The translations under genes and the position numbers were made by a program. Shown piece after piece: positions 9,004 to 17,166 of a DNA stretch of 64,000 bases; within the stretch, counting starts at the first letter, position 1, and each line of letters begins with the position of its first letter. This DNA is from Bog-756 sp963725275 (GTDB lineage Bacteria > Actinomycetota > Acidimicrobiia > Acidimicrobiales > RAAP-2). The notes under the pieces were generated by a model. That model worked only from the letters and a program-made list of their open reading frames with translations, was not told the DNA's origin and did no database searches. The stretch lies in contig CAVRXS010000005.1 of assembly GCA_963725275.1 (NCBI GenBank), forward strand, positions 846,944 to 910,943, read 5' to 3'.

Positions 9004-9023
9004 TGTATAGTACGTACTATGCA
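9004..9023 (+). promoter_or_regulatory. Palindromic operator overlapping a -10 box (copy 1)
   Basis: ATAGTACGTACTAT (9007-9020) is a perfect 14-bp palindrome; with TG and CA flanks it is 18 of 20 symmetrical. TATAGT (9006-9011) fits a -10 hexamer and an ATG lies seven bases after it (9019), so a bound repressor would cover the promoter and transcription start. Near-identical palindromes occur at 13128 and 14688. The TetR gene at 12234 is the likely source of the binding protein (inference). Confidence 0.75.
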
Positions 9024-9076
9024 CGGGGCCGTCAATTTCGAGCGCAGACGAACTCCTCAACGCCGAGTTCGCACAG

Positions 9077-10009
9077 TTGGTCGTCGGATTTCCGGCCATC
9101 GACGGGTTCGACGCGGAGATGCTGGCGGTCGCCCGCACCGCGATCCCCGCTCTGGGAAGCACTCAGAACGTCGAGCGAGTGGACCATCAGGTCGGGTCGG
9201 AGCCTGGTGTCGCCGTGCGTATTCACCGTCCGAGAACGTCTGACGGGCCGCTTGCATGTGTGTACAGCATTCATGGCGGGGGTTATGTCGTGGGCAGTTA
9301 CGACATGGATGACGCTCTCTTCGAGAGCTGGTGTCCGAAGCTGGGTGTACTCGGCGTGTCTGTGAACTACCGGCTCGCTCCTGAGACGACGTTCCCTGGC
9401 CCGCTCGACGATTGCTATCTCGGCCTGCAGTGGGCGAGTGACAATGCTGACGAGCTCGGAATCGATCCTGGCCGCTTAGGTGTGTACGGGGTGAGTGCCG
9501 GGGGAGGATTGGCGGCAGCGCTTGCCATGCTCGCGCGCGACAAGGGGGAGGTTCGGCTCGCCTTCCAACTGCTCGAGTCGCCGATGCTCGATGATCGACA
9601 GCAGACACCGTCGAGCAACCTCGACGGGTTGGCCATATGGAGCAAAGCGGCCAACGAATTCGGCTGGCGGTCGTATCTCGGCCCTGCATACGGAAGGGAG
9701 GACGTTCCTCCGTATGCCGTTCCAGCCCGGTCCGCGGATCTCAGCGGACTGCCCCCTTCGTACATCTCCGTAGGGACGGCAGACGGGTTTCGCGACGAGG
9801 ACATCGACTATGCGGTCCGACTCAACCAGGCGGGCGTCCCGACGGAACTGCACGTCTATCCCGGTGCCCCGCACGGATACCAGCTGTTCGTCGACTCGGC
9901 GGTTGCCCGTCAGAGTCGACGGGATTGCGACGAATGGCTTTGCGGGATCATTTCCACGAACAGTGTTGATCCGCCCGTCGGTCCGAATGAAGGGCATGCC
10001 CGAACATGA
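9077..10009 (+). CDS. Alpha/beta hydrolase of the hormone-sensitive-lipase (HSL) family
   Basis: Esterase-like protein of about 310 residues. It has the HSL oxyanion motif HGGGYVVGS near residue 70, the nucleophile elbow GVSAGGG, a GTADGFRDED acid segment and GAPHGYQLF with the catalytic histidine. The TTG at 9077 is weakly supported. The frame stays open back to 9017, and its upstream codons (SADELLNAEFAQ) look like genuine protein. If one G is removed from the GGGG run at 9025-9028, ATG 9019 at the predicted transcription start becomes the in-frame first codon. The true N-terminus may therefore be 9019 with an indel in this sequence. The gene overlaps the P450 by four bases (ATGA), making a hydrolase-P450-LLM operon behind the operator. 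Confidence 0.85.
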   Translation: MVVGFPAIDGFDAEMLAVARTAIPALGSTQNVERVDHQVGSEPGVAVRIHRPRTSDGPLACVYSIHGGGYVVGSYDMDDALFESWCPKLGVLGVSVNYRLAPETTFPGPLDDCYLGLQWASDNADELGIDPGRLGVYGVSAGGGLAAALAMLARDKGEVRLAFQLLESPMLDDRQQTPSSNLDGLAIWSKAANEFGWRSYLGPAYGREDVPPYAVPARSADLSGLPPSYISVGTADGFRDEDIDYAVRLNQAGVPTELHVYPGAPHGYQLFVDSAVARQSRRDCDEWLCGIISTNSVDPPVGPNEGHART

Positions 10010-11196
10010 CCACAAAGCTGGAGTTCAACCCATCCTCCTACGAGCTCCATGAGGACCCGTTCCCCTTCTACCGCCGCATGCAGGTGGAAGCACCCGTCTA
10101 CCACAATTCCGAGATCGGATTTTGGGCTCTCTCCCGGTTTGACGACGTGCTCGCTGGCCTCGCCGATTGGGAGGGTTTGAGCTCCGCCAAGGGGACGTTG
10201 ATCGAGCAGATCAAAAGCGGTAATCCGCCACCAGACATGATGATCTTCAACGATCCTCCGCGCCACGAGCAACTTCGCAGACTGATCGGCCGAGTCTTCA
10301 CTCCTCGACGAGTTGCTGAACTGGAGAAGCAGATCCGGATGATGTGTGCGACCTGGCTCGATCCGCTGGTAGATACGGGTGGGGGAGAGGTGGTCGCTGA
10401 TCTCGCCGGCAAACTGCCAAGCGCAGTGATCTCCACGCTCCTCGGAGTCCCTGTCGAAGAGCACCCCCGCCTGAAATCCCTCTCCGACCGGCTGCTCCAC
10501 CGCGACGACGGATCGCTGGCGATGCCGGAGGATGGGATAGCTGCCGGTGCTGAACTTGTCGTCTTCTTCAGCGAGTTAGCTGACTCTCTCCGCGCTGTGC
10601 CCGACGCCGGCCTCATCTCCGCACTCCTCCAAACCGAGATTGTCGGTACGGATGGTGCGGCAGAGCGTCTCACCGATGAGGAGATCATCTTCTTCTGCCT
10701 GCTTCTCGGTGTGGCTGGCAATGAAACGACCGCGAAGATGATTGCGACGGGTACCGTTGTCCTGGATCTCTTTCCAGAGGAGCGCGCCCGTCTCGTTGCC
10801 GACCCTGGGCTATGGCCCGTGGCCGTTGAGGAAATGCTTCGCTTCGATCCCCCGTCGCACTACCAGGGGCGGGTTGCGACCCGCCCACTCACGTACTACG
10901 GAGAAGAGATTCCCGAGGGATCGATCGTGGTGCTCATCAATGGGGCAGCCAATCGCGATCCTCGAGTCTTCGACGAACCCGACCGATTCATCGCCGATCG
11001 ACCGATCGAACGGCAATTGGCGTTCGGACACGGGATACACTTCTGTCTCGGTGCCTCTCTGGCGCGACTCGAGACGCGGATCGCGCTGGAGGAAATTCTC
11101 AACCGGTTCCCGAGATTTGAAGTTGATCGCACGGGTGTCGAACGATTCCACTCCACGAACGTGAGAGGGCTCTCGAAGGTTCCGTTTACGGCGTGA
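10006..11196 (+). CDS. Cytochrome P450
   Basis: A 396-residue soluble bacterial P450 of normal length. The I-helix oxygen-activation motif is AGNETT, the K-helix ExxR is EEMLR, and the heme-ligand loop is FGHGIHFCLGASLARLE with Cys as proximal ligand. It would hydroxylate a hydrophobic substrate using electrons from ferredoxin partners, none of which is encoded nearby. Starts and stops overlap on both sides (ATGA upstream, GTGA downstream), so its synthesis is coupled to the HSL-type esterase and the LLM oxidoreductase. Class resembles actinobacterial steroid/terpenoid P450s, but the substrate cannot be deduced. Confidence 0.93.
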   Translation: MTTKLEFNPSSYELHEDPFPFYRRMQVEAPVYHNSEIGFWALSRFDDVLAGLADWEGLSSAKGTLIEQIKSGNPPPDMMIFNDPPRHEQLRRLIGRVFTPRRVAELEKQIRMMCATWLDPLVDTGGGEVVADLAGKLPSAVISTLLGVPVEEHPRLKSLSDRLLHRDDGSLAMPEDGIAAGAELVVFFSELADSLRAVPDAGLISALLQTEIVGTDGAAERLTDEEIIFFCLLLGVAGNETTAKMIATGTVVLDLFPEERARLVADPGLWPVAVEEMLRFDPPSHYQGRVATRPLTYYGEEIPEGSIVVLINGAANRDPRVFDEPDRFIADRPIERQLAFGHGIHFCLGASLARLETRIALEEILNRFPRFEVDRTGVERFHSTNVRGLSKVPFTA

Positions 11197-12146
11197 CCGA
11201 GCGCGCTCAGATACCGATGCGTCCCCAGCTGTCGACCGGGCTTCGGTCCTTTGCCACCGCGGACTCTTGTGACTGGTCCTCTCTCATCGAGTTCGCTCGA
11301 GCTGCAGACATTGCCGGTATCGATCGTCTGGCCATTTCCGATCATGTCGCATTCGGAGAGAATCTGGAGGCCTACGGAGATCCGGCGAACGGAGGTGCTC
11401 GAGGCCAACGGCAGCCGACGGGTCCCGACGGGGCCTGGCTCGATCCCCTCGCCACCATCGCTCACCTCACAGCGGTCACTACCCGCGTACGATTTGCCAC
11501 GAACATCTTGATCGCTGCGCTCCGTCGGCCCGTCGTTCTGGCGAAGATGGCGGCCACCATCGATGTGTTGTCGGGGGGTCGACTCGACCTCGGAGTCGGG
11601 GTTGGCTGGCAGCGCGAGGAATACGAGTCAGCTGGTCTGTCGTTCGAGGGGCGGGGCGAGCTCCTCAATCAGACAATCGAGGTATGCCAGTGCCTCTGGA
11701 GAAACCGGACGGCACACTACGACGGCCAGGAACTTTCCTTCGCGAACATCCACCAGATGCCAAAGCCGCTCCAGCCCGGAGGAATTCCGATTTGGGTCAG
11801 TGGGACGGTGAACGCTCGGGCCATGGATCGCCTTTCCCGCTTCGGCTCGGGTTGGATCCCCTGGGGCGACGATGCCGCGGACGTCGTTACCGGAATCGAG
11901 CACATGAGAGCCGCCATGGTCAACCGGGGTCGCAATCCGAGCGACGTTGCTGTCGTCGGATCGCTGCGCGCCGCCTACTCCACTGACGGCTCAATCGACC
12001 TGGCACAGACAATGGCTGCAGTTCCTCGTCTTCGTGATGCCGGCGTGACGGACTTTCGGATCATCCTCAAGCCGCCGCAAGGGGAGGGCCCGATCACTGA
12101 TTTCCTCGGCCGGGTGGTGGACCGCTTCCGGGCTACGTCAGGGTAG
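11193..12146 (+). CDS. LLM-class flavin/F420-dependent oxidoreductase
   Basis: A 317-residue luciferase-like monooxygenase-fold protein. Typical segments are the N-terminal ADIAGIDRLAISDHV, TTRVRFATNILIAALRRP, LSGGRLDLGVGVGWQREEY, and a C-terminal ITDFLGRVVDRF. Actinobacterial members annotated TIGR03619-like usually use F420 or FMN. The cofactor cannot be fixed from sequence alone. The GTG start at 11193 overlaps the P450 stop. In this operon it may act as a dehydrogenase or monooxygenase on the P450 product. It is the last gene before the TetR regulator. Confidence 0.88.
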   Translation: MTERAQIPMRPQLSTGLRSFATADSCDWSSLIEFARAADIAGIDRLAISDHVAFGENLEAYGDPANGGARGQRQPTGPDGAWLDPLATIAHLTAVTTRVRFATNILIAALRRPVVLAKMAATIDVLSGGRLDLGVGVGWQREEYESAGLSFEGRGELLNQTIEVCQCLWRNRTAHYDGQELSFANIHQMPKPLQPGGIPIWVSGTVNARAMDRLSRFGSGWIPWGDDAADVVTGIEHMRAAMVNRGRNPSDVAVVGSLRAAYSTDGSIDLAQTMAAVPRLRDAGVTDFRIILKPPQGEGPITDFLGRVVDRFRATSG

Positions 12147-12174
12147 GGGCGAAAGGCGAGGCGGAAGATCGCAA

Positions 12175-12180
12175 TACTAT
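12175..12180 (+). promoter_or_regulatory. TACTAT half-site / -10 box upstream of the TetR gene
   Basis: TACTAT at 12175-12180 matches one arm of the island palindrome and also the TANNNT -10 pattern, about 54 bases before the TetR GTG. It may allow autoregulation. No second arm is visible. Confidence 0.35.
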
Positions 12181-12233
12181 AGAGACGGGTCACAGTCCTT
12201 GGACACCGACAAAGTGCATCTAGAGGCAACATC

Positions 12234-12917
12234 GTGAGCAAATCGAGCGACAGCGCCAACACATTGGACGCATCGGCTCCCCGCGCCGGCTCGCTCAACG
12301 GCGACAGCGCCACCCGAGACCGCGTCATTGAGGCTGCGATCACCTGCATCCTCGAACGCGGGTACTACCGGGCAAGTACCAACGAGATCGCTCGAACGGC
12401 AGGCGTGACCTGGGGAGTGATCCAGCACTACTTCGGCACTCGAGAGGCGCTCATGCTTGCGGTCCTTCAGAACGGTGCGAGCAACTTCGTAGAAATCGTG
12501 GAAGATGTGCAGATCAACGGCGAGACGACAACTGAGCGGATGAGTCAGCTTCTCGATGTCTTTTCATTGCACTATGCGAGTCCCACCTATCTCGCCTACC
12601 TTCAGATTTCGCTCAATATGGATCGGGACCCGCGTACGAGCAACGAGATTCGCAAGACCATGCTGGACGTCGCGGAATGGTCCCACGATCACGTCAACAG
12701 ACTCTTGCGACAGGCGCTCGGTCCGGCAGCACGGATCCCAGACCTCGCGACAACGATCTTTCTCGTAATCCGTGGCTTTTGCTTTAGTCAGCAACTGCTC
12801 GACACCATGGGGTACGACTCGCTGGCACCAAAGCAGGACCGCGTGGCTCGCCAACGACACCTCCTTGCCAGCATCTTGGCACCCTATGTGGAGCAGGCAG
12901 AGGCCAAACGGTCCTAG
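12234..12917 (+). CDS. TetR-family transcriptional regulator
   Basis: A 227-residue regulator. Residues about 25-75 form the TetR DNA-binding domain (RVIEAAITCILERG, then STNEIARTAGVTWGVIQHYFG). The remaining helices form a ligand pocket of unassigned type. GTG 12234 follows AGAGG at good spacing. It sits between two operator-bearing promoters (9007 upstream of the hydrolase operon and 13128 upstream of the next amidohydrolase). TetR proteins bind short palindromes as dimers, so it is the best candidate to bind ATAGTA-type sites across this island and release them on binding a catabolic intermediate, possibly an acyl-CoA. That link is inference from position. Confidence 0.9.
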   Translation: MSKSSDSANTLDASAPRAGSLNGDSATRDRVIEAAITCILERGYYRASTNEIARTAGVTWGVIQHYFGTREALMLAVLQNGASNFVEIVEDVQINGETTTERMSQLLDVFSLHYASPTYLAYLQISLNMDRDPRTSNEIRKTMLDVAEWSHDHVNRLLRQALGPAARIPDLATTIFLVIRGFCFSQQLLDTMGYDSLAPKQDRVARQRHLLASILAPYVEQAEAKRS

Positions 12918-13126
12918 TGACCACGGACACAGCGAATCGACCACTACACGTAGACCGTTGTCGAACTCCTCGTGTTCGCACTCTGGGGGTGGAGCGCGAC
13001 GAGCTGGCCTGTGCGGGACGACCGATCAGGGAGCTCGAGGCGGAACTCGAGGTTCGGCCAGATCTGTAGTGGCAGCGCTTTCGAGCTTGAGCGTTCGACT
13101 GGTTGTCGCGGCTCCCCTCAAGAGAG

Positions 13127-13142
13127 TATAGTAGCTACTATG
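13127..13142 (+). promoter_or_regulatory. Palindromic operator overlapping a -10 box (copy 2)
   Basis: ATAGTAGCTACTAT (13128-13141) is a perfect 14-bp palindrome differing from copy 1 only in the two central bases. TATAGT (13127-13132) is a -10 hexamer, with ATG seven bases further on (13140). Confidence 0.75.
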
Positions 13143-13157
13143 TGTAACGAGAAGTAA
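13140..13157 (+). other. Possible five-codon leaderless upstream ORF
   Basis: ATG at the predicted transcription start opens a five-codon frame (M-C-N-E-K) that stops at TAA directly in front of the AAGGAGGAGG ribosome-binding site of the next gene. A terminating ribosome would cover that site. It may be chance; see findings. Confidence 0.3.
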
Positions 13158-13168
13158 GGAGGAGGAAC

Positions 13169-14281
13169 GTGGCATCTCAGCGTTTGATCTCGTCTGACGA
13201 TCACGTGAATTTGAGTCATGAAAGCGTGAAGAACCATCTCGAACCGAGATTTCACGCTGACTACGACGAAGCAGTGGCCACATTCGGCCGCTCGGTGATG
13301 AGCCTTATGTCCTCAGAGGCAAATCAGCGCTGGAGTAAGCAGCAGGGGGTGACGCCCGATCCCACAGCCACAATCGGCGGTGCCCGAAAGCATGCAGCTA
13401 CGGGACGATTGGGCCACACAGATCCGCACGAACGCCTCAAGGACATGGATGCCGACGGTGTAGAGGCCTCGTCTACGTACTGCGAGGTGAGTGCCTTTCG
13501 ATATCTCTACATGGTCAAGAACGGTTGGAAAGAGGCCACTCGGGCATTCAACGACACGCTGGCAGAGTTTGCATCCGTGGATCCAAAGCGGCTGATCGTC
13601 TCCTACCAGATACCGATCCACGACATCGACGCAGCGGTGGACGAGGTGAAGCGGGCGGCTTCGAACGGCTGTAAGTCGTTCCAGCTACCTGTGTTTCCAG
13701 CAGAGCTGGGGCTTCCCGACTACTGGGACGATCGCTACGAGTCCCTCTGGTCGGCGATCCAAGATACGGACATACCGATTTGCTGCCATATCGGTATGAA
13801 CACCGCGCTCGATGATCTGGCCAAGCGGGACCCGACTCCGCAGAAGGGGATCTTTGTGCCATGTGTTCCGCTTTCCGCCGCCGAAGCCTTGGGGATGTGG
13901 ATCATGGGTGGCGTCTTCGAACGGTTTTCCCAGCTCAAGGTGGTCTTTGTGGAGCCAGGACTCGGGTGGGTCTCGTGGTGGGCATACATCGTCGACGATC
14001 TCAATATCCGTCAGGGCTATGACTTCCCGGCGATCAGCCGGCTACCGAGTCATTACCTCCGCCAAAATGTGTTCCTGACGTTCATCGACGAGCCAGATGC
14101 GATCAGGCATGCGCACGAGAGACTTGGAATCGAAAACATCATGTGGTCGTCTGACTACCCGCACCCGGTGTCCAGCTGGCCAAATTCCCATGCGATCGTC
14201 GATACGATGTTCGAGGGCGTTGATGAGACAGAACGGGAGCTGGTGCTGAGCGGAAACGCGGCTCGGGTATGGAACCTCTAG
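13169..14281 (+). CDS. Amidohydrolase-family (PF04909) protein
   Basis: A 370-residue amidohydrolase-fold protein with a GTG start and a very strong ribosome-binding site (AAGGAGGAGG). Family marks are the N-terminal ISSDDHVNL (where HxH is reduced to DDH), CCHIGMN with a metal-type histidine, FVEPGLGWVSWW, and the C-terminal MWSSDYPHPVSSWPNS whose Asp is the usual metal/proton-shuttle residue. It belongs to the same broad group as the other amidohydrolases here but is not close to either paralogous pair. It stands alone behind operator copy 2. It could be a decarboxylase or a C-C or ester hydrolase. Confidence 0.88.
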   Translation: MASQRLISSDDHVNLSHESVKNHLEPRFHADYDEAVATFGRSVMSLMSSEANQRWSKQQGVTPDPTATIGGARKHAATGRLGHTDPHERLKDMDADGVEASSTYCEVSAFRYLYMVKNGWKEATRAFNDTLAEFASVDPKRLIVSYQIPIHDIDAAVDEVKRAASNGCKSFQLPVFPAELGLPDYWDDRYESLWSAIQDTDIPICCHIGMNTALDDLAKRDPTPQKGIFVPCVPLSAAEALGMWIMGGVFERFSQLKVVFVEPGLGWVSWWAYIVDDLNIRQGYDFPAISRLPSHYLRQNVFLTFIDEPDAIRHAHERLGIENIMWSSDYPHPVSSWPNSHAIVDTMFEGVDETERELVLSGNAARVWNL

Positions 14282-14326
14282 TCAGCGGATCCGACCAGGA
14301 ACGCAACTTGTGTCGGACATGATGGA

Positions 14327-14342
14327 CGGAGCAATCGCTCCG
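14327..14342 (+). terminator. Weak hairpin after the amidohydrolase gene
   Basis: CGGAGC-AATC-GCTCCG forms a perfect six-base-pair stem with a four-base loop 46 bases after the stop, but no T-run follows. Apart from this and the operator at 14688, I see nothing gene-like in 14282-14739. Confidence 0.35.
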
Positions 14343-14685
14343 AGGTGCAAGAACTGAAGCCACCTCAACCCGTCCCTGAATCCTGGCTCGGTCAAGACCC
14401 AAGCAAAACGGGTATTTATGTTCACAAGATCAGCTCTGCCATGACCCGCAGCAAGACCGAGACGTTCTGATTCTGTGACGAGTGACGTCTGGTTGTTCGG
14501 AGGCGCCCGTTCCAATGGCCAAGAGAGAGGCCAAGCTTCATCGGCGTTCCTCCCCTCACGTCCTGGATTGCCCGGTACGGCAGTTCACCTCAGCACCGCC
14601 GCTCGGAATCTGTGACCAGAGCTTGACGCCACGTGGCCTGCGGTCGTCTTGTCGGGGATCGCTGCGCTGGTCCTATGCCCTACAG

Positions 14686-14702
14686 ATATAGCATCTGCTA
14701 TG
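14686..14702 (+). promoter_or_regulatory. Palindromic operator overlapping a -10 box (copy 3)
   Basis: ATAGCATCTGCTAT (14688-14701) has arms ATAGCA/TGCTAT around TC, the same architecture as copies 1 and 2 with one changed position per arm. TATAGC (14687-14692) sits where the others have TATAGT, again seven bases before an ATG (14700). Confidence 0.68.
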
Positions 14703-14726
14703 GTATCGGGGTCGGTCACAGAGTGA
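14700..14726 (+). other. Possible eight-codon leaderless upstream ORF
   Basis: ATG at 14700 opens M-V-S-G-S-V-T-E and stops with TGA at 14724-14726, overlapping the GAAAGG ribosome-binding region of the CoA-transferase gene. The arrangement parallels 13140-13157. Confidence 0.28.
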
Positions 14727-14739
14727 AAGGCAGCGACGA

Positions 14740-17166
14740 ATGGCAGGAGTGTTCGACGGACTGCACGCCATTGACCTTTCCTGGGGCATTGCCGGACCGA
14801 TGACAACGATGTTGCTTGCCGACAACGGCGCACGAGTCACCCGGATCGAACCGCTCGGAGGAGATCCGTTCAGCGGACAGTCGGGGTACCGGGTGTGGCA
14901 TCGGGGAAAGAGAAGTGCGCAGCTGGACCTTCAAACTGAAGAGGGTCGGGAGACAGTGCTTGCGCTGGTACGAGGCGCCGATATCGTCGTAGACAGCTTC
15001 TCACCGGGTACGACGACACGGCTAGGGATCGACCACGAACAGGTCTCGAGTCAGAACCCTCGGATCATCACCTGTTCCATCACCGGATACGGAGAGGACG
15101 GTCGACACAAGGATCGACCGGGATACGACGCTCTGGTTGCAGCAAGAACAGGCTTGTTCTACGACCAGAAGGGTCGTCGGGGTACGGCGATGGAGTACAT
15201 CTGTGGACGGCCAGGGCCCGAGCCGGACTTCGACATCCCTGCCGGTCTGGTCCGGGGAGCGGATCGAACCGGTCCCGTGTTTCCGCGGTCGACCTGGCCG
15301 AGTATCGGAGCGACCTACTTTGCCACCCTCGGTATCGTCGCGGCGCTGCGAGCTCGTGAGGTGAGTGGCGTTGGACAGCGTGTCACGACCTCGCTCCTGC
15401 AGGGGGCGCTGGCGGCAGCATGTCTGAACTGGCAAAGAGTCGAGAATCCGGACGCACCTCTGTATTGGATGTGGCCGGTGGATTCGAGGTCGATCGAAGG
15501 CCTCTACGAGTGTGCAGATGGAAGATGGGTGCACCACTGGACAGTTCGGCCCCGCTGGGTCCTGGAGTCCTCTGCCGGCGACCAGCTCGAATCGGTGACG
15601 CTCGATGACTCCTACCGGGACGACCCGGATCGGGTCTCGATGGAGGCCGACGGTCTTCTCGCCGGCATGTTCCTGCACCCGTTGCTGACAGACGCGTTCA
15701 AGAAGTTTCCTTCTGGAGCCTGGGAGAAGGCCGCGGAGTCGGCCGGAATGGGAGTCACGACCGTACGCTCTCCAGCCGAGTCACTTGCGGACAAGTCGTT
15801 TCTTGCGGACGGCTGCGTCGTCGAGATCGAAGATCCCGAGGTGGGCAGCATCCGGCACGCCGGCATTCTCCTCGATTTCTCGGAGACGCCAGGGGAGGTG
15901 TCGGGTCCAGCGCCGCGGTCCGGCGAGCACACCGCCGCCGTTGTCTCAGAGGCTCGTGAGCTGGCCGCGTCGGAGCCGGTCGAACCCGGACAGAACGGTG
16001 AGCTGTCTCATCCGCTGGAGGGAGTACGGGTTCTCGATCTCGGTCTGGGAGTGGCCGGCCCGTTCACGGGTCGCGTACTGGCTGATCTGGGGGCTGATGT
16101 CATCAAGGTGAACGCCCTTCATGATTCGTACTGGACCGGGACCCACATGGGTCTCGGCACGAATCGCGGGAAGCGGAGCATCGCGCTCAATCTCAAGTCT
16201 GAGGGTGGGAAGCGGGTGCTCGAGGCACTGATCGAGACGGCCGACGTCCTCACGACCAACTGGCGTCCGGGTGCGGCAGCGCGCCTCGGAATCGACTACG
16301 AAACGCTTCGCGCGCGCTTTCCTCGATTGGTCTACTGCAACACCCGCGGATACGAAAAGGGTCCGCGCTCAGATCTCCCCGGCACCGACCAAACAATCGC
16401 TGCGCTGACCGGGGGAGAGTGGGAGGATGGAGCCTGTGACACAGGAAACCCGCCGATGTGGAGTCGGTCCAACATGGGGGATACAGGCAATGCGCTGCTC
16501 GCCGCCATCGCCATCACCGCGGCGCTCTATCACCGCGACCGGACTGGTGAGGGGCAGGCAGTAAGCACCTCGATCGTCAACGCTGGACTTCTCCACACGT
16601 CTTACGCCTGGATTCACGCCGATGGATCCCCGGGGCGCTGGACACACATCGACAAAGATCAGCTCGGCCTGAGCTCGTTCTATCGGCTGTACCAGTGTGC
16701 CGACGAGGGATGGATGTGTGTTGCCGCTGTGTCACCGAAAGACCGGGCGGCGCTTCTTGCCACAACGGCCGTCGCCGTTCCCCAGGAAGCCAGCGACGAC
16801 GAGCGGGCCGCTCTTCTCGCATCTGCGTTCCGCACCCGCTCGAGTGACGAGTGGTTCGCACTACTGGACGGCGCCGGCGTACCCGTCGAACTGGTCGATG
16901 AAGGATTTTGCAGGAGGATCTTCGACGACCCTGAGGCTCGGGAGATGGGAATTGTCTCCGAGACATGGGCCGCCGCCGTTGGACGATTCGAAGATCCAGG
17001 CTTGCTGGTCAATCTGTCTCCCGCGGCGGGGGTCATCCAGCGCGGGCCCTGCAAGTGCGGAGAACACAGCCGTGAGCTCCTCCTCGAGGCCGGATTCACC
17101 GATGGCGAGATCGACCTACTGATCGAGGAGCGAGCCATCCTCGACGCACCGGTTGACGTCCGATGA
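14740..17166 (+). CDS. Two-domain fused family III (CaiB/BaiF) CoA-transferase
   Basis: At 808 residues this is about twice the usual family III CoA-transferase. Domain 1 (about residues 1-395) begins FDGLHAIDLSWGIAGPMT and contains GYDALVAARTG. Domain 2 (about 410-808) begins LEGVRVLDLGLGVAGPFTG and contains GTDQTIAALTGG. Both keep the N-terminal substrate/CoA-binding strand pattern. Family III enzymes work as interlocked dimers, so the fusion probably makes an internal pseudo-dimer that moves CoA between carboxylic acids without ATP. The ATG has GAAAGG upstream, and the stop overlaps the DUF35 gene by four bases. Operator copy 3 lies just upstream. Catalytic Asp assignment in each half would need an alignment. 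Confidence 0.9.
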   Translation: MAGVFDGLHAIDLSWGIAGPMTTMLLADNGARVTRIEPLGGDPFSGQSGYRVWHRGKRSAQLDLQTEEGRETVLALVRGADIVVDSFSPGTTTRLGIDHEQVSSQNPRIITCSITGYGEDGRHKDRPGYDALVAARTGLFYDQKGRRGTAMEYICGRPGPEPDFDIPAGLVRGADRTGPVFPRSTWPSIGATYFATLGIVAALRAREVSGVGQRVTTSLLQGALAAACLNWQRVENPDAPLYWMWPVDSRSIEGLYECADGRWVHHWTVRPRWVLESSAGDQLESVTLDDSYRDDPDRVSMEADGLLAGMFLHPLLTDAFKKFPSGAWEKAAESAGMGVTTVRSPAESLADKSFLADGCVVEIEDPEVGSIRHAGILLDFSETPGEVSGPAPRSGEHTAAVVSEARELAASEPVEPGQNGELSHPLEGVRVLDLGLGVAGPFTGRVLADLGADVIKVNALHDSYWTGTHMGLGTNRGKRSIALNLKSEGGKRVLEALIETADVLTTNWRPGAAARLGIDYETLRARFPRLVYCNTRGYEKGPRSDLPGTDQTIAALTGGEWEDGACDTGNPPMWSRSNMGDTGNALLAAIAITAALYHRDRTGEGQAVSTSIVNAGLLHTSYAWIHADGSPGRWTHIDKDQLGLSSFYRLYQCADEGWMCVAAVSPKDRAALLATTAVAVPQEASDDERAALLASAFRTRSSDEWFALLDGAGVPVELVDEGFCRRIFDDPEAREMGIVSETWAAAVGRFEDPGLLVNLSPAAGVIQRGPCKCGEHSRELLLEAGFTDGEIDLLIEERAILDAPVDVR

